In this document: positions 1-11,710 of the stretch, piece by piece
Position numbering within the stretch: the first letter of the stretch is position 1
Layout: the number at the start of each line of letters is the position of its first letter
NCBI RefSeq assembly: GCF_013340205.1
Contig: NZ_BJTG01000001.1
Span: 310,001 to 374,000 of the forward strand
Direction of reading: 5' to 3'
DNA from: Anaeromyxobacter diazotrophicus
GTDB lineage: Bacteria > Myxococcota > Myxococcia > Myxococcales > Anaeromyxobacteraceae
Length of the DNA: 64,000 bases
The notes under the pieces: generated by a model
What the model was told of the DNA's origin: nothing
Database searches by the model: none
What the model saw: only the letters and a program-made list of their open reading frames with translations
Program-made: the position numbers and the translations under genes

Positions 1-51
1 TTCCCCAGCCGGCCGCCCCCCCGGGCACCGCATCTCAAGAAGGAGGAGTCC

Positions 52-2077
<2,026 letters not shown>

Positions 2078-2106
2078 TCCCCCTCACCCCGAACCCGACG
2101 TGAACG

Positions 2107-2137
2107 AGAGGCCGCCCCCGGGCGGCCTCTTTTTTTT
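2107..2137 (+). terminator. Intrinsic terminator of groES-groEL
   Basis: AGAGGCCGCC (2107-2116) pairs perfectly with GGCGGCCTCT (2121-2130) around a four-base loop. The stem runs into eight T residues (2130-2137). This is a textbook Rho-independent terminator and the clearest one in the window. Confidence 0.95.
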
Positions 2138-2152
2138 GCCCTCCGCCCGACC

Positions 2153-2590
2153 TCACCCGACGAGCGGGAAGAGCCGGCGCGCGACCTCCCCGAGCAGCGC
2201 GAGGAGCTGCCCCGGGAAGAGGAGCACCGGCGCGGCGAGCGCGAGCGCCGCCAGGAGCGCCCAGGCGCGCCGCCGGACGATCCGGTCCTGCCGGTCCATG
2301 AAGACGGAGGTGCCGAAGAGGGCCAGCGTGAGCGTGCCGCCGGTGGCGAGCGCCGCCGGCAGGGGGAACCCGTAGGCGCGCAGCGCGGCCGCGACGGCCG
2401 CCAGGCCGAGCGCGTTGAGCAGGTCGCGGCCGTTGCCGGCCCACCAGGCGCGCGCCTCCTCGCGCCGCAGCCGGACGCCCAGCTCCTGGAGCACCACCAG
2501 CAGCGCGACCGCGACCAGGTAGGCCGCGGCCGCGACCGCGCGCGCCGTCTCGCTCCTCGCCTCGAGCGACCAGAGGGGGCCGGGGGTCAT
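2153..2590 (-). CDS. Small integral membrane protein, unknown function
   Basis: A 145-residue hydrophobic protein. After a short polar N-terminus (MTPGPLWSLEARSE) it has about four predicted membrane segments: LVAVALLVVLQELGV, LLNALGLAAVAAAL, ALATGGTLTLALFGT and ALLAALALAAPVLLF. A charged linker (RREEARAWWAGNGRD) sits between segments one and two. The ATG at 2590 is preferred because the frame upstream of it is Arg/Gly-rich and overlaps the divergent gene region. I do not recognise a family. It converges on groEL and is separated from it by the groEL terminator. Confidence 0.6.
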   Translation of the reverse strand: MTPGPLWSLEARSETARAVAAAAYLVAVALLVVLQELGVRLRREEARAWWAGNGRDLLNALGLAAVAAALRAYGFPLPAALATGGTLTLALFGTSVFMDRQDRIVRRRAWALLAALALAAPVLLFPGQLLALLGEVARRLFPLVG

Positions 2591-2753
2591 CGCCGCGCAT
2601 CGTACCTGCGCGGGGGGCGCGCCGCACCACGGATGGCGCCGCGCGCCCCCGGGGCCGCCGCCGGCCATTCCCGGCTCGGTGGGTTCCGCCGTCCGGGGCT
2701 CCTCTGCAACGGCGCGCGAGGCGCACCATGCTCTTCGGACGGAGGAGACGACC

Positions 2754-2918
2754 ATGGCCGAGACGAAGAAGGGCGGGTTCCACGCCCTCGAGGAACGCAT
2801 CCACCAGCTGGAGGAGGACGACAAGAAGCGCGAGCAGCAGGCGTCGGCCGAGCCGGAGCGCGGCCGAGGATCGAAGCGGGGCGAGGGCGAGGCGGCGCCG
2901 CCCGCCGAGCGGAAGTGA
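2754..2918 (+). CDS. Small charged hypothetical protein (54 aa)
   Basis: A 54-residue, very hydrophilic protein. It opens MAETKKGGFHALEERIHQLE and continues with a Glu/Lys/Arg stretch that could form a short amphipathic helix or coiled coil. The Pro/Ala/Glu tail looks disordered. The ATG at 2754 has a good purine-rich ribosome binding site (GGAGGAGACG) just upstream. It is followed 25 bases later by another small gene on the same strand. No function can be assigned. Confidence 0.55.
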   Translation: MAETKKGGFHALEERIHQLEEDDKKREQQASAEPERGRGSKRGEGEAAPPAERK

Positions 2919-2943
2919 CCCGCGCCTGGCAGGGAGCGCCGCC

Positions 2944-3141
2944 ATGAGCGTGCTGGTCGAGGACGTGGTGAGCCACCGCCTGTACGAGCTGCCCGAGGAC
3001 GCGCCGACGAGCGATCGCCCGCGGCGCCGTCCCATCTCCGCCACGGTGCCGGTGGAGGGGCGCGAGACGCGCGAGGAGTTCTACCTCGCCGCCGCCAAGT
3101 GGCCGGAGCTGCGCGGCCACCGGCTGCGGGTGGTCGGATAG
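2944..3141 (+). CDS. Small hypothetical protein (65 aa)
   Basis: A 65-residue soluble protein beginning MSVLVEDVVSHRLYELPED, with an Arg-rich middle (SDRPRRRPIS) and a C-terminal half that looks folded (EFYLAAAKWPELRGHRLRV). It has a moderate GGGAG-type ribosome binding site. It lies between another small gene and the SDR gene (27 bases downstream) and could be co-transcribed with both. No family is recognised. Confidence 0.5.
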   Translation: MSVLVEDVVSHRLYELPEDAPTSDRPRRRPISATVPVEGRETREEFYLAAAKWPELRGHRLRVVG

Positions 3142-3168
3142 CGCCGCCGCCGCGGCGAGGGGGACGTC

Positions 3169-3768
3169 ATGAAGGTCGTCGTCATCGGGGCCACCGGCAC
3201 CATCGGCAAGGCCGTCGCCGAGGCGCTGGCGCCCCGGCACGAGGTGGTGAGGGTCGCGCGCCACGGCGCCGTCCAGGCGGACCTGGAGGACCCGGCGTCG
3301 CTGGCGCGGCTGTTCGAGACGGTGCGGGACGTCGATGCGGTCGTGTGCTGCGCCGGGAGCGCCGCCTTCAAGCCGCTGGCGCAGCTCGCCGACGCGGACT
3401 TCGAGCTCGGCCTGCGGAGCAAGCTCATGGGGCAGGTCCACCTCGTCCAGGCGGCCGCGCCGCGCCTGCGCGACCGCGGCTCCATCACGCTCACCGGCGG
3501 CGTGCTGGCGCACGAGCCGATGCCGGGCGGCGCCGCCATCTCGCTCGTGAACGCGGCGCTGGAGGGGTTCGTCGCCGGCGCCGCCCTCGAGCTGCCGCGC
3601 GGCCTGCGCGTGAACGTGGTCAGCCCGCCCTGGATCACCGAGACCCTGAAGGCGCTGAAGATGGACCCCTCGATCGGCATCCCGGCGGCGGCCTGCGCGA
3701 AGGCCTACCTCGCCGCGGTCGAGGGGAAGCACCAGGGCGAGACGCTCGAGGCGCGGAAGTTCGCCTGA
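3169..3768 (+). CDS. Short-chain dehydrogenase/reductase-like protein, atypical active site
   Basis: A 199-residue single-domain Rossmann protein of the SDR superfamily, shorter than classical members (about 250). The dinucleotide-binding motif GATGTIG is at residues 8-14, followed by a strand ending VQADLEDP and the CCAG motif (the NNAG equivalent) near residue 62. The Ser-Tyr-Lys triad is not intact: where YxxxK is expected the protein reads AISLVNAALEGF. NAD(P) binding is therefore likely, but classical SDR chemistry is uncertain. The family resemblance is clear; the substrate is unknown. The neighbouring aldo/keto reductase is convergent. Confidence 0.8.
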   Translation: MKVVVIGATGTIGKAVAEALAPRHEVVRVARHGAVQADLEDPASLARLFETVRDVDAVVCCAGSAAFKPLAQLADADFELGLRSKLMGQVHLVQAAAPRLRDRGSITLTGGVLAHEPMPGGAAISLVNAALEGFVAGAALELPRGLRVNVVSPPWITETLKALKMDPSIGIPAAACAKAYLAAVEGKHQGETLEARKFA

Positions 3769-3795
3769 CCGGCGCGCCCCGCCGCCGGGGGCCCT

Positions 3796-4764
3796 TCAGG
3801 CCCCCAGGTAGGCCACCAGCTCGCGGCGGAGCGCCTCGTCCGGCAGCGGGCCGCGCGCGGCGCCGAGGTCGTCGGAGAGGTGCTCGGGGTTGGCGGTGGC
3901 GGGGATGGCGACCGTGACCGCCGGGTGCGCGAGGATCCACTTCAGGAAGAGCTGCGCCCAGCTCGCCGCGCCGAGCTCGCGGGCGAAGGGCGGCAGCGGG
4001 CGGCGGCGCGCCTCGGCGAAGAGCGAGCCGCCCTCGAACGGGCGCATGACGATCACGGCCGTGCCGCTGTCCTTCGCCGCCGGGAGGAGCCGCGCCTCGG
4101 CCTGGCGCACGCCGACCGAGTACGGGAGCTGCACGAAGTCGAGCTTCTCGCGCCGCACCAGGCGCTCGAGCTCGTCGAAGGCGGACAGGGCGTAGTGGGT
4201 CACGCCGAGGTAGCGGATGCGGCCCGCCTCCTTCCAGGCCCGCAGCGTGGGGAGGTGCGCCTGCCAGTCGAGCAGGTTGTGGATCTGGACCAGGTCGAGC
4301 CGGCCGCCCATGCGCCGCTCCGACGCGGCGAGCTGCGCCTCCCCCGCCTCGCGGCCGGTGGACCACACCTTGGTCGCGACGAGGGCCCGCGGCTGCCACG
4401 GCGTGCCGCGCAGGAGATCGCCCACCACCTCCTCCGACCGGCCGTACATGGGCGAGCTGTCCACGAGGCGCGCGCCCGCCTCGAAGAAGCGCCGGAGCAC
4501 CTCGCGCAGCGGCGCGCGGGCGGCCGCGTCGGGTCCGACGTCGAACGTCTGCCAGGTGCCGAGGCCGACCGCGGGGAGCGGCTCGCCGGTGGAGGGGATG
4601 GTGCGGGTGAGCATGCGCGGGCTCGCGGCGCGGGTGGAGCGCGGCCAGGCCAGCGCGGCGGCGGCGCCGGCCGCCAGGGCGAGGAAGCGCCGGCGGGGGT
4701 GTGATCGGACCCGTGGTCGCGGGCCGGCGCGTCCACCGAGGTGGGGACATTTTCGTGACATCAC
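3796..4764 (-). CDS. Tat-exported aldo/keto reductase
   Basis: An aldo/keto reductase-fold oxidoreductase of about 322 residues. The N-terminus carries a twin-arginine signal (RRRFLAL near residues 24-30, then an Ala-rich hydrophobic stretch to AASP), which suggests periplasmic or membrane-associated action, like other Tat-dependent AKRs. The catalytic tetrad is visible: Asp102 (VDSSPMYG), Tyr107, Lys132 (ATK) and His162 (QIHN). The start is uncertain: the GTG at 4764 lacks a ribosome binding site and about 20 residues precede the Arg pair. It is divergent from the redoxin-like gene. The substrate cannot be deduced. Confidence 0.85.
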   Translation of the reverse strand: MMSRKCPHLGGRAGPRPRVRSHPRRRFLALAAGAAAALAWPRSTRAASPRMLTRTIPSTGEPLPAVGLGTWQTFDVGPDAAARAPLREVLRRFFEAGARLVDSSPMYGRSEEVVGDLLRGTPWQPRALVATKVWSTGREAGEAQLAASERRMGGRLDLVQIHNLLDWQAHLPTLRAWKEAGRIRYLGVTHYALSAFDELERLVRREKLDFVQLPYSVGVRQAEARLLPAAKDSGTAVIVMRPFEGGSLFAEARRRPLPPFARELGAASWAQLFLKWILAHPAVTVAIPATANPEHLSDDLGAARGPLPDEALRRELVAYLGA

Positions 4765-4830
4765 GCCAGTACCGAATAGGCTGCGCCGCTATCGGTCGCC
4801 ATCGCGTCGACCGCAGGAGGAGAGGCGCCC

Positions 4831-5400
4831 ATGGGACCATTCCACCAGGAGCTGGAGCCGTCGGGCCAGGGCCGCGGCCGCTGGGTGCGCGGGCTCGTGC
4901 TGGCCGGCGCGGTCGCCGCGGCGCTCGCCCCGGCCCGCCCGCTCGCGTTCTGGAACGTCGCCGTCGGAGACCGCATCCGCGATCGCGAGCTGACCGCGCT
5001 CGACGGCGGGCACCAGCCGCTGCTCGGCCGCGCGCAGGCCACGGTCTTCGTGCTGTTCCGCCCGGACCACGACTTCTCGCTGCAGACGCTGCGCGACGTG
5101 GCGCGGCTGCAGGGCAAGTGCGCGGGGAGCGTGCGCTTCGTGGCGGTGGCCTCGAGCGGCTACGCCCCCGCCGCCCTGCGCGCCACCCTGCGGCAGTCGG
5201 GGCTGCGGGCCACGATCCTGGTGGACCAGCGCGACGCGCTCGCCGGGGAGCTCGGCGCCGACGTGCGGCCGGCGGTGGCCATCGTCGACGAGACGCACCG
5301 ACTCGTCACCTACCAGCCTTACCTCAGCGTCAACATGTACGACGCGCTCTGGGCGGACCTGCGCGGGGTGCTGGAGCGCGGGGGCCTGGCGCGGCGCTGA
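4831..5400 (+). CDS. Redoxin/thioredoxin-fold-like protein lacking the CxxC motif
   Basis: A 189-residue protein with an N-terminal signal or anchor segment (GLVLAGAVAAALAPARPLAF, about 27-47). A domain follows with thioredoxin/AhpC-TSA-like features: a GDRIRDRELTALDGG entry typical of exported redoxins, a strand-loop TVFVLFRPDHDFS, and a later strand plus cis-Pro-like segment GADVRPAVAIVDETH. The strand-loop position where TlpA/ResA proteins carry CxxC reads RPDHDF, and the only cysteine is in GKCAGS. Thiol-disulfide exchange through CxxC is therefore unlikely. It has a strong GGAGGAGAGG ribosome binding site. The fold assignment is inference from pattern. Confidence 0.6.
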   Translation: MGPFHQELEPSGQGRGRWVRGLVLAGAVAAALAPARPLAFWNVAVGDRIRDRELTALDGGHQPLLGRAQATVFVLFRPDHDFSLQTLRDVARLQGKCAGSVRFVAVASSGYAPAALRATLRQSGLRATILVDQRDALAGELGADVRPAVAIVDETHRLVTYQPYLSVNMYDALWADLRGVLERGGLARR

Positions 5401-5458
5401 CGGCAGCGGGCGCGGTCTCGCGCCCGCGGCGCCGGCCCCGACAGGACGAGCGGCCGCG

Positions 5459-7129
5459 TCAGGCGCCCACGGCGGGCTGCCAGCTCGCCCGGTGATCCTC
5501 CGGCCGGCGCCCGGAGGCGCGCGGCAAGGTGACGGTGAAGGAGGTCCCGCGCTCCGCGGTCGAGTCGACGGCGATGCTGCCGCCGTGGGCCTTCACCACC
5601 TGGCTCACGATGTACAGGCCGAGCCCGAGACCGCGCGCGTGGGTGGCGTCGCGGAGGGCGGACCCCCGGCAGAACGGCTCGAACAGCACCGGCATCAGCT
5701 CCGGCGCGATGGCCGGCCCCGCGTTCGCGACCGCGAGCACGACGGTGGCCTCGTCGCCGCGGACGGACACGCGCACGGGCGCGTGGCTCGCGCCGTGCTG
5801 GAGCGCGTTCGAGACGAGGTTCGAGACGACCTGCGCCAGGCGGGCAGGATCCCAGGTGCCGCGTCCGTCGCGCTCCAGCGACAGCTCGATGGCGTGATCC
5901 GGCGCCGAGGCCCGCAGCTCGGCGATCACCTCGCGGCACACCTCGTGGAGATCCGTCGCGACGGGGGCGATCGGCAGGGTCCCGGTGAAGCGGCTGTTCG
6001 TGAAGTCGAGGAGGGTCCCGATCATCTCCAGCATGCGCTGCGCCGCGCGGCCGATCTCCGCGACCGGGTCCCGGGCGCTCTCCGGCAGCTCGTCGCGCCG
6101 CAGCAGGAGCGAGGAGAGCGCCCGGACCGCGCCGAGCGGGCTGCGGAGGTCGTGGCCCAGGATCCCCATCATCTGCTCGCGGAAGGCGAGCGCCTGGGCG
6201 AGCTGCTCCTGCGCACGCTTCTGGTCGGTGATGTCCGTCGCGGCGCCGGTGAGGCCGACGATGGCGCCAGAGCGGTCGCGCAGCGGCTCCTGCGAGACGA
6301 GCAGGTGGTGGACGCCGCCCCGTCGGGCCGAGATCCGGACCTCCTCCTGGGCCCGGCCGCCGGTCTCGAGCACGGCGCGGTCGAGCGCGTTCAGCGGGGC
6401 CGCCTGCTCGGGCCCGACCAGCTCCTCGGTCGTCTTGCCGACGATCTCGCTCGCTCGGTAGCCGAGCGGCGGGTTGTAGACCCACCGGTAGCGGCCCCCC
6501 GCGTCCTGCTCGAAGAGGGTGATGTTGGAGTGGGCCAGGGCCACGCGGAACCGCTCCTCCGTCTCCCGGAGCTTCTGGTGCACCCGCGCGCTCTCCACGA
6601 TCTGGCCCGCCCGCCGCACGAGCTCGCCGGCCAGCGCGACGTCCTCCTCGCCGTACCTCCGCCCCGATTCGGACGTCATCACGAAGGTCATGGTGGCGAC
6701 CGACCTCGAGAGCGTGACCGGGATGACGAGCAGCGAGCAGACGCCGAGCTGGAGGATGAGCTCGAGGTACTCGCCGTCGGCCTCGCTCCGGAGCGTCTCC
6801 TCGGTGCAGTCGGCGACCAGCACCGGCCGCCCGGACCGGGCCGCCCTCGACGCCGGCAGGCGGCGGCGTCCGGCGTGGTCCAAGGGGTACCGGCGCAGGG
6901 CCTCGGCCAGGGGGGCCCGCCCGGGATCCCGGTGAGCGACGTGCATCCGGCGGGCTTCACCGTCCTCGATCACGTCGAAGATGCACCAGTCCGCCAGCTC
7001 CGGGATGGCCAGGCGGCCCACCGCCGTGAGCGCCTCCTCGTACTCCAGGGCGCCGGCGAGAGATCCCAGCTTCGAGAGGAGCGACAGCCGGGCGACGAAC
7101 AGGCAACTGCGGTCGCCAGCGTGCGTCAT
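5459..7129 (-). CDS. Sensor histidine kinase (GAF-PAS-HisKA-HATPase)
   Basis: A 556-residue soluble kinase without membrane segments. It has a GAF-like domain at about residues 35-185, a PAS domain at about 195-315 (ERFRVALAHSNITLFEQD), a short coiled linker, and a HisKA H-box GHDLRSPLGAVRA with the phosphoacceptor His near 325. The HATPase_c domain has N, G1 (GPAIAPE region) and G2 (GLGLGLYIVSQ) boxes ending near 540. The ATG at 7129 is chosen over upstream starts because GGAGGAG lies just before it. No receiver gene is adjacent on its strand. It is divergent from the efflux-controlling kinase at 7411, so a role in the same circuit is possible but unproven. Confidence 0.93.
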   Translation of the reverse strand: MTHAGDRSCLFVARLSLLSKLGSLAGALEYEEALTAVGRLAIPELADWCIFDVIEDGEARRMHVAHRDPGRAPLAEALRRYPLDHAGRRRLPASRAARSGRPVLVADCTEETLRSEADGEYLELILQLGVCSLLVIPVTLSRSVATMTFVMTSESGRRYGEEDVALAGELVRRAGQIVESARVHQKLRETEERFRVALAHSNITLFEQDAGGRYRWVYNPPLGYRASEIVGKTTEELVGPEQAAPLNALDRAVLETGGRAQEEVRISARRGGVHHLLVSQEPLRDRSGAIVGLTGAATDITDQKRAQEQLAQALAFREQMMGILGHDLRSPLGAVRALSSLLLRRDELPESARDPVAEIGRAAQRMLEMIGTLLDFTNSRFTGTLPIAPVATDLHEVCREVIAELRASAPDHAIELSLERDGRGTWDPARLAQVVSNLVSNALQHGASHAPVRVSVRGDEATVVLAVANAGPAIAPELMPVLFEPFCRGSALRDATHARGLGLGLYIVSQVVKAHGGSIAVDSTAERGTSFTVTLPRASGRRPEDHRASWQPAVGA

Positions 7130-7273
7130 GCTCGACTCCTCCGGAGGGGGTTGCGCGCGGGCGCCGCGCCGGCTTTCCATAGCGGCCGGTCCCTCCCGCG
7201 CCAGCCGATGAGGGAGGGACCAGGGGGATGCCGCGGCGAGCCCGGGTCGCGATGGTTGGGCCGGCGGGCCACC

Positions 7274-7290
7274 TGCTCAACCCTTGAGCA
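7274..7290. promoter_or_regulatory. Palindromic upstream activating site 1 (efflux regulon)
   Basis: TGCTCAA-CCC-TTGAGCA is a perfect 7-bp inverted repeat followed by ATCTGCGCC. It ends 92 bp before the sigma-54 promoter of the kinase-regulator operon. Two further copies precede the other efflux units (10109 and 11573). The position and recurrence fit an NtrC-type enhancer site. That the adjacent regulator binds it is inferred. Confidence 0.8.
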
Positions 7291-7382
7291 ATCTGCGCCG
7301 GCTCGCCGCCCCATCGGGCTCACGGCGCGTCGGACGGAGGGGGACGCATTAAAGGGTACGGGCGTGGAGCGACTCGTCTGCC

Positions 7383-7398
7383 TGGCTCGAAACTTGCG
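7383..7398 (+). promoter_or_regulatory. Sigma-54 promoter of the kinase-regulator operon
   Basis: TGGCTCG-AAAC-TTGC matches the -24/-12 consensus TGGCACG-N4-TTGC at all positions but one, with exact spacing. The predicted transcription start (about 12 bases after the -12 GC) falls at about 7408-7410, directly at the ATG of the kinase gene at 7411. The mRNA would be essentially leaderless unless translation starts further downstream. Confidence 0.85.
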
Positions 7399-7410
7399 AA
7401 GAGGCTCACC

Positions 7411-8722
7411 ATGGTCGTCACGACCCTCGTTCAGCCGGACGTCCCCGCACGGCCGGGGATCGCGGTGCGCGCCGTCCGCGCGCTCCAGCACCCACGTCCG
7501 GAGGACGTTTTCCCGCTCGCGTATCACGCCGTGGCGGCGGTGATCCTGGCGGCGGCCCGCTACCCGGGATGGCGGATCGCCGTCCTCGCGATCCCCGCCG
7601 TGCTCCCGCGCGCGCACTTCTATCTCTTCAGCGCCGCCCCGGGGTCGCCGAGGTATGACCCGAAGCGCTGCGTGAACACCGGCCCTGCCGCGGTCGCGTG
7701 GTGGGTCGTCCTCTCGCAGTCGAGCCTGCTCGTCACGACCGCGCTCGCGGTCGCCGTGACCGGTGGCGTGCGAAGCCCGCTGCTCGTCACGGTCTTCGCG
7801 GCGTACGCCGCCGCCGCCTGCCTGGTGGGCGATCGACTCCAGACACGGTTGCTGCTCGGGGCGACGGCGCTCGCGGTCGCCGCGATGGCCATGCTGCCAA
7901 GCGCCTGGGCCGGGCCCGAGCTGCCGGCCTCGGCGCACGCCCTGCTCGTCGCGGTCGCGGTCCTCGGCGCGGGGGCGCTCATCAAGCCGGCCGACGCCAT
8001 GAACTGCAAGCGGCGCGGCGAGCTGGCCCGCGCCCGCGAGGAGATGGCGGCGGACGCGCTCACCCGCGCCCAGAGCCTCGAGCAGATCGGCACGAAGGTG
8101 GCGCACGAGCTCAAGAACCCGCTCACGGGGGTGAAGGCGCTCGTCCAGCTCGGCCTGCGGAACCCCGCCGAGGCCGCGTCGCGCGACCGGCTCGAGATCG
8201 TCGACCGGGAGGTCACGCGGATGCAGGAGATCCTGCAGAACTACCTGTCCTTCACCCGCCCGCTCCAGGAGGTGACGCCGAGGCGCGTCGAGCTCGGGAG
8301 GCTGGTCTCGGACACCCTGGAGGTGCTCTCGGCCAGGGCCGACGGCGCTCGCGTCCGCCTGTACACCCAGGGCGAAGCCGCCATCGACGCCGATCCGCGC
8401 CGCCTCAAGGAGGCGCTCCTCAACCTGGTCGCGAACGCGATCGAGGCCACCCCTCCCGGCGGAGAGGTGGACGTCGAGGTGCGGCCGGCGGGCGGCGACG
8501 CCGAGATCGTGATCCGCGACACCGGGCGGGGCATGACGGCCGAGACGCTCCGGCGCATCGGCACGCCCTTCTTCACGACCCGTGACGACGGCACCGGCCT
8601 CGGCGTGGTCCTGGCGCGCTCGGTCATCGCGCAGCACGGCGGGTCGCTGCGGTACGAGAGCGAGCTCGGCCAGGGGACCCGGGTCCGGGTCGCGCTGCCG
8701 CGCGTGGCGAAGGGAGGCCGCG

Positions 8723-8748
<26 letters not shown>
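7411..8748 (+). CDS. Membrane sensor histidine kinase of the efflux regulon
   Basis: A 445-residue kinase. The N-terminal half (about residues 30-200) holds five or six hydrophobic segments with short loops, so it probably senses a membrane-associated signal. The HisKA H-box is VAHELKNPLTGVKAL with His232, followed by an HATPase_c domain with N-box NLVANAIEA, DTGRGM and GTGLGVVLAR. This arrangement resembles AtoS/ZraS-type partners of NtrC regulators. The 3' end overlaps the response-regulator gene by 26 bases, so the two are translationally linked. No Shine-Dalgarno precedes the ATG, which sits at the predicted sigma-54 transcription start. Confidence 0.93.
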
Positions 8749-10102
<1,354 letters not shown>

Positions 10103-10108
10103 GGCCGC

Positions 10109-10125
10109 TGCTCAGCGCCTGAGCG
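10109..10125. promoter_or_regulatory. Palindromic upstream activating site 2 (efflux regulon)
   Basis: TGCTCAG-CGC-CTGAGCG has a 6-bp perfect inverted repeat core (GCTCAG/CTGAGC), is followed by ATCTGCGCC exactly as at site 1, and lies 71 bp before the sigma-54 promoter at 10197. It begins only six bases after the regulator stop codon. Confidence 0.8.
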
Positions 10126-10196
10126 ATCTGCGCCATCCGCCGCGCTCGCGCCTCCGGCGGCGCGTCTTCGCCGCCCGTGACCGCGGACGATCCGCC

Positions 10197-10212
10197 TGGC
10201 CCGGCCCCTGCA
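10197..10212 (+). promoter_or_regulatory. Sigma-54 promoter of the outer-membrane factor gene
   Basis: TGGCCCG-GCCC-CTGC-A keeps the essential -24 GG and -12 GC with the correct spacing. The predicted start at about 10223 gives a short leader containing the AGGAGGAG ribosome binding site. This rules out the longer frame that begins upstream at 10177. Confidence 0.75.
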
Positions 10213-10239
10213 CTGCGCCCCCCGCAGGAGGAGCGAGTC

Positions 10240-11547
10240 ATGCGGATGGCAAGGTTTCTGGTCGCGCTCGGCGCGGTGATGGCTGCGGCGCACGCGAGCG
10301 CGCTCCAGCCGCTCGAGGAGTTCCTGCGCGGCGCCCGGGCGAGCGGCGCCGACGACGCCGAGGCCCGCGCCCTGCACCGGCAGGCGGGCGCGGACGCGCA
10401 GGGGGCGCTCGGTCGCGCGCTGCCGCGCCTGTCGCTGCGAGGGACCTACACCCGGAACCAGTACGAGACCGACGTCGACCTTCCCGCGGCGGGCGGCGGC
10501 ACGCCCGCGACGGTCACCATCACGCCCAAGGGCCAGCTGGACGGGAGCGCCACGCTCGACGTGCCGCTCGTGAACCTCGCCACCTTCGCCGGGATCGCCG
10601 CCGCCCGCACCGGCGCCCGCGCGGCCGGGATCGCGGCGGCCGCGACCGACCTGCGCGTCCAGGCGCAGGTCGCCCAGGATTACTACCAGCTCGTCGCGAA
10701 CGTCTCGCTCGTCGGCTCGTCGAAGCGGGCGCTCGAGGTGGCTCGCGCCAGCCTGCAGACCGCGGAGCGGCTGCACGCCGCCGGCTCCGTCCCGCTGCTC
10801 GACGTGGACCGCGCCGGGGGCGAGGTGGAGCGCGACGTGCAGCAGGTGGCGGCGGCGGAGCTGCAGGTGGCGCTGGTCGCGCGGGCGCTGGCATCGGCCA
10901 GCGGCGTCACCCCGGAGCTCGACCGCGAGGTGACGCTCGCGGACGACCTCCACGAGGAACCGCCGCTGGAGCGGTTCCAGCCGCCGGACGATCACCTCCC
11001 CTCGCTCGCGGCGGCGATCGAGCGCCGCGTCTCCGCGGAGCAGCTGGCGACGGCGCAGCGCCTCGCGCTGGTCCCCAGCCTGAGCGCGTCCATCACGGAG
11101 CGGGGCACGAACGCCACCGGCTTCTCCGGGCGGGAGTTCTACTGGCAGGGGGTCGTCGCGCTCACCTGGTCCTTCGACCTGACCACGGTCGCGAACATCC
11201 GCTCCCAGGACGCGGCCGCCGACGCCGCGCGCGCGCGGGAGCAGCGCGCCCGGCTCGCCGCGCGCGACGACATCCACGCCACCTGGAGGACGGTCGCGAC
11301 GGACATCGCCCGGAGCCGCTCCGCGCGCGTCCAGGCGCAGGTGAACGCGCGCGCGGCGCAGCTCGCGCTCGAGCGGTACCAGGCGGGCACCGCGACGCAG
11401 CTCGATCTCCTGCAGGCGCAGCGCGACGCCTTCGCGGCCGACGCGGGGCGCATCCAGGCCGACGCCGACCTGGTCAACGCGCGCGCGCAGCTGCGGATCG
11501 CCGCGGGGGTGAGCCTCCTCGAGCCCAGGGCGGAGGTGGCGCCGTGA
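10240..11547 (+). CDS. TolC-family outer-membrane efflux protein
   Basis: A 435-residue outer-membrane factor that would form the exit duct of the tripartite pump encoded downstream. It has an N-terminal signal peptide (MRMARFLVALGAVMAAAHASA) and two alpha-helical OEP repeats rich in Ala, Gln and Arg. Each repeat ends with the typical strand-helix pattern (SLRGTYTRNQYETDVD near 60; SASITERGTNATGF near 285). The closing motif is ALERYQAGTATQLDLLQAQRD. The ATG at 10240 has AGGAGGAG upstream. It has its own sigma-54 promoter and enhancer-like site, and MFP and RND genes follow on the same strand. Confidence 0.93.
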   Translation: MRMARFLVALGAVMAAAHASALQPLEEFLRGARASGADDAEARALHRQAGADAQGALGRALPRLSLRGTYTRNQYETDVDLPAAGGGTPATVTITPKGQLDGSATLDVPLVNLATFAGIAAARTGARAAGIAAAATDLRVQAQVAQDYYQLVANVSLVGSSKRALEVARASLQTAERLHAAGSVPLLDVDRAGGEVERDVQQVAAAELQVALVARALASASGVTPELDREVTLADDLHEEPPLERFQPPDDHLPSLAAAIERRVSAEQLATAQRLALVPSLSASITERGTNATGFSGREFYWQGVVALTWSFDLTTVANIRSQDAAADAARAREQRARLAARDDIHATWRTVATDIARSRSARVQAQVNARAAQLALERYQAGTATQLDLLQAQRDAFAADAGRIQADADLVNARAQLRIAAGVSLLEPRAEVAP

Positions 11548-11572
11548 TCCGTGCCTGCGCGCCCCGGCGGGC

Positions 11573-11589
11573 TGCTCAAGACCTGAGCG
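11573..11589. promoter_or_regulatory. Palindromic upstream activating site 3 (efflux regulon)
   Basis: TGCTCAA-GAC-CTGAGCG has a 5-bp perfect core (GCTCA/TGAGC) flanked by conserved bases and is followed by ATCCGC, close to ATCTGC at the other two sites. It lies 73 bp before the sigma-54 promoter at 11663, in the gap between the OMF and MFP genes. Confidence 0.78.
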
Positions 11590-11662
11590 ATCCGCTCGAC
11601 CTGGCGTCGACTTGCCTCTCCCCGCCCGCGGCGCCGCGCGGTCCGCGCGCGCGGCCGCAGCG

Positions 11663-11678
11663 TGGCCCGTTCTCTGCA
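11663..11678 (+). promoter_or_regulatory. Sigma-54 promoter of the MFP-RND operon
   Basis: TGGCCCG-TTCT-CTGC-A has the same -24 element as the promoter at 10197, correct spacing and an intact -12 GC. The predicted start is near 11689, about 22 bases before the ATG at 11711. Confidence 0.75.
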
Positions 11679-11710
11679 CAGCACCCTTCGATTCCGTCCC
11701 GGAGCGTCCC

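Noticed and set aside
10177-10239. Outer-membrane factor starting at 10177
   Set aside because: It precedes its own promoter and lacks a signal-peptide start; 10240 has an excellent ribosome binding site and a signal peptide.
11602-11615. TGGCGTCGACTTGC as another sigma-54 promoter
   Set aside because: The -24/-12 spacing is one base short, it lies only 13 bases after the palindromic site, and a correctly spaced element follows at 11663.
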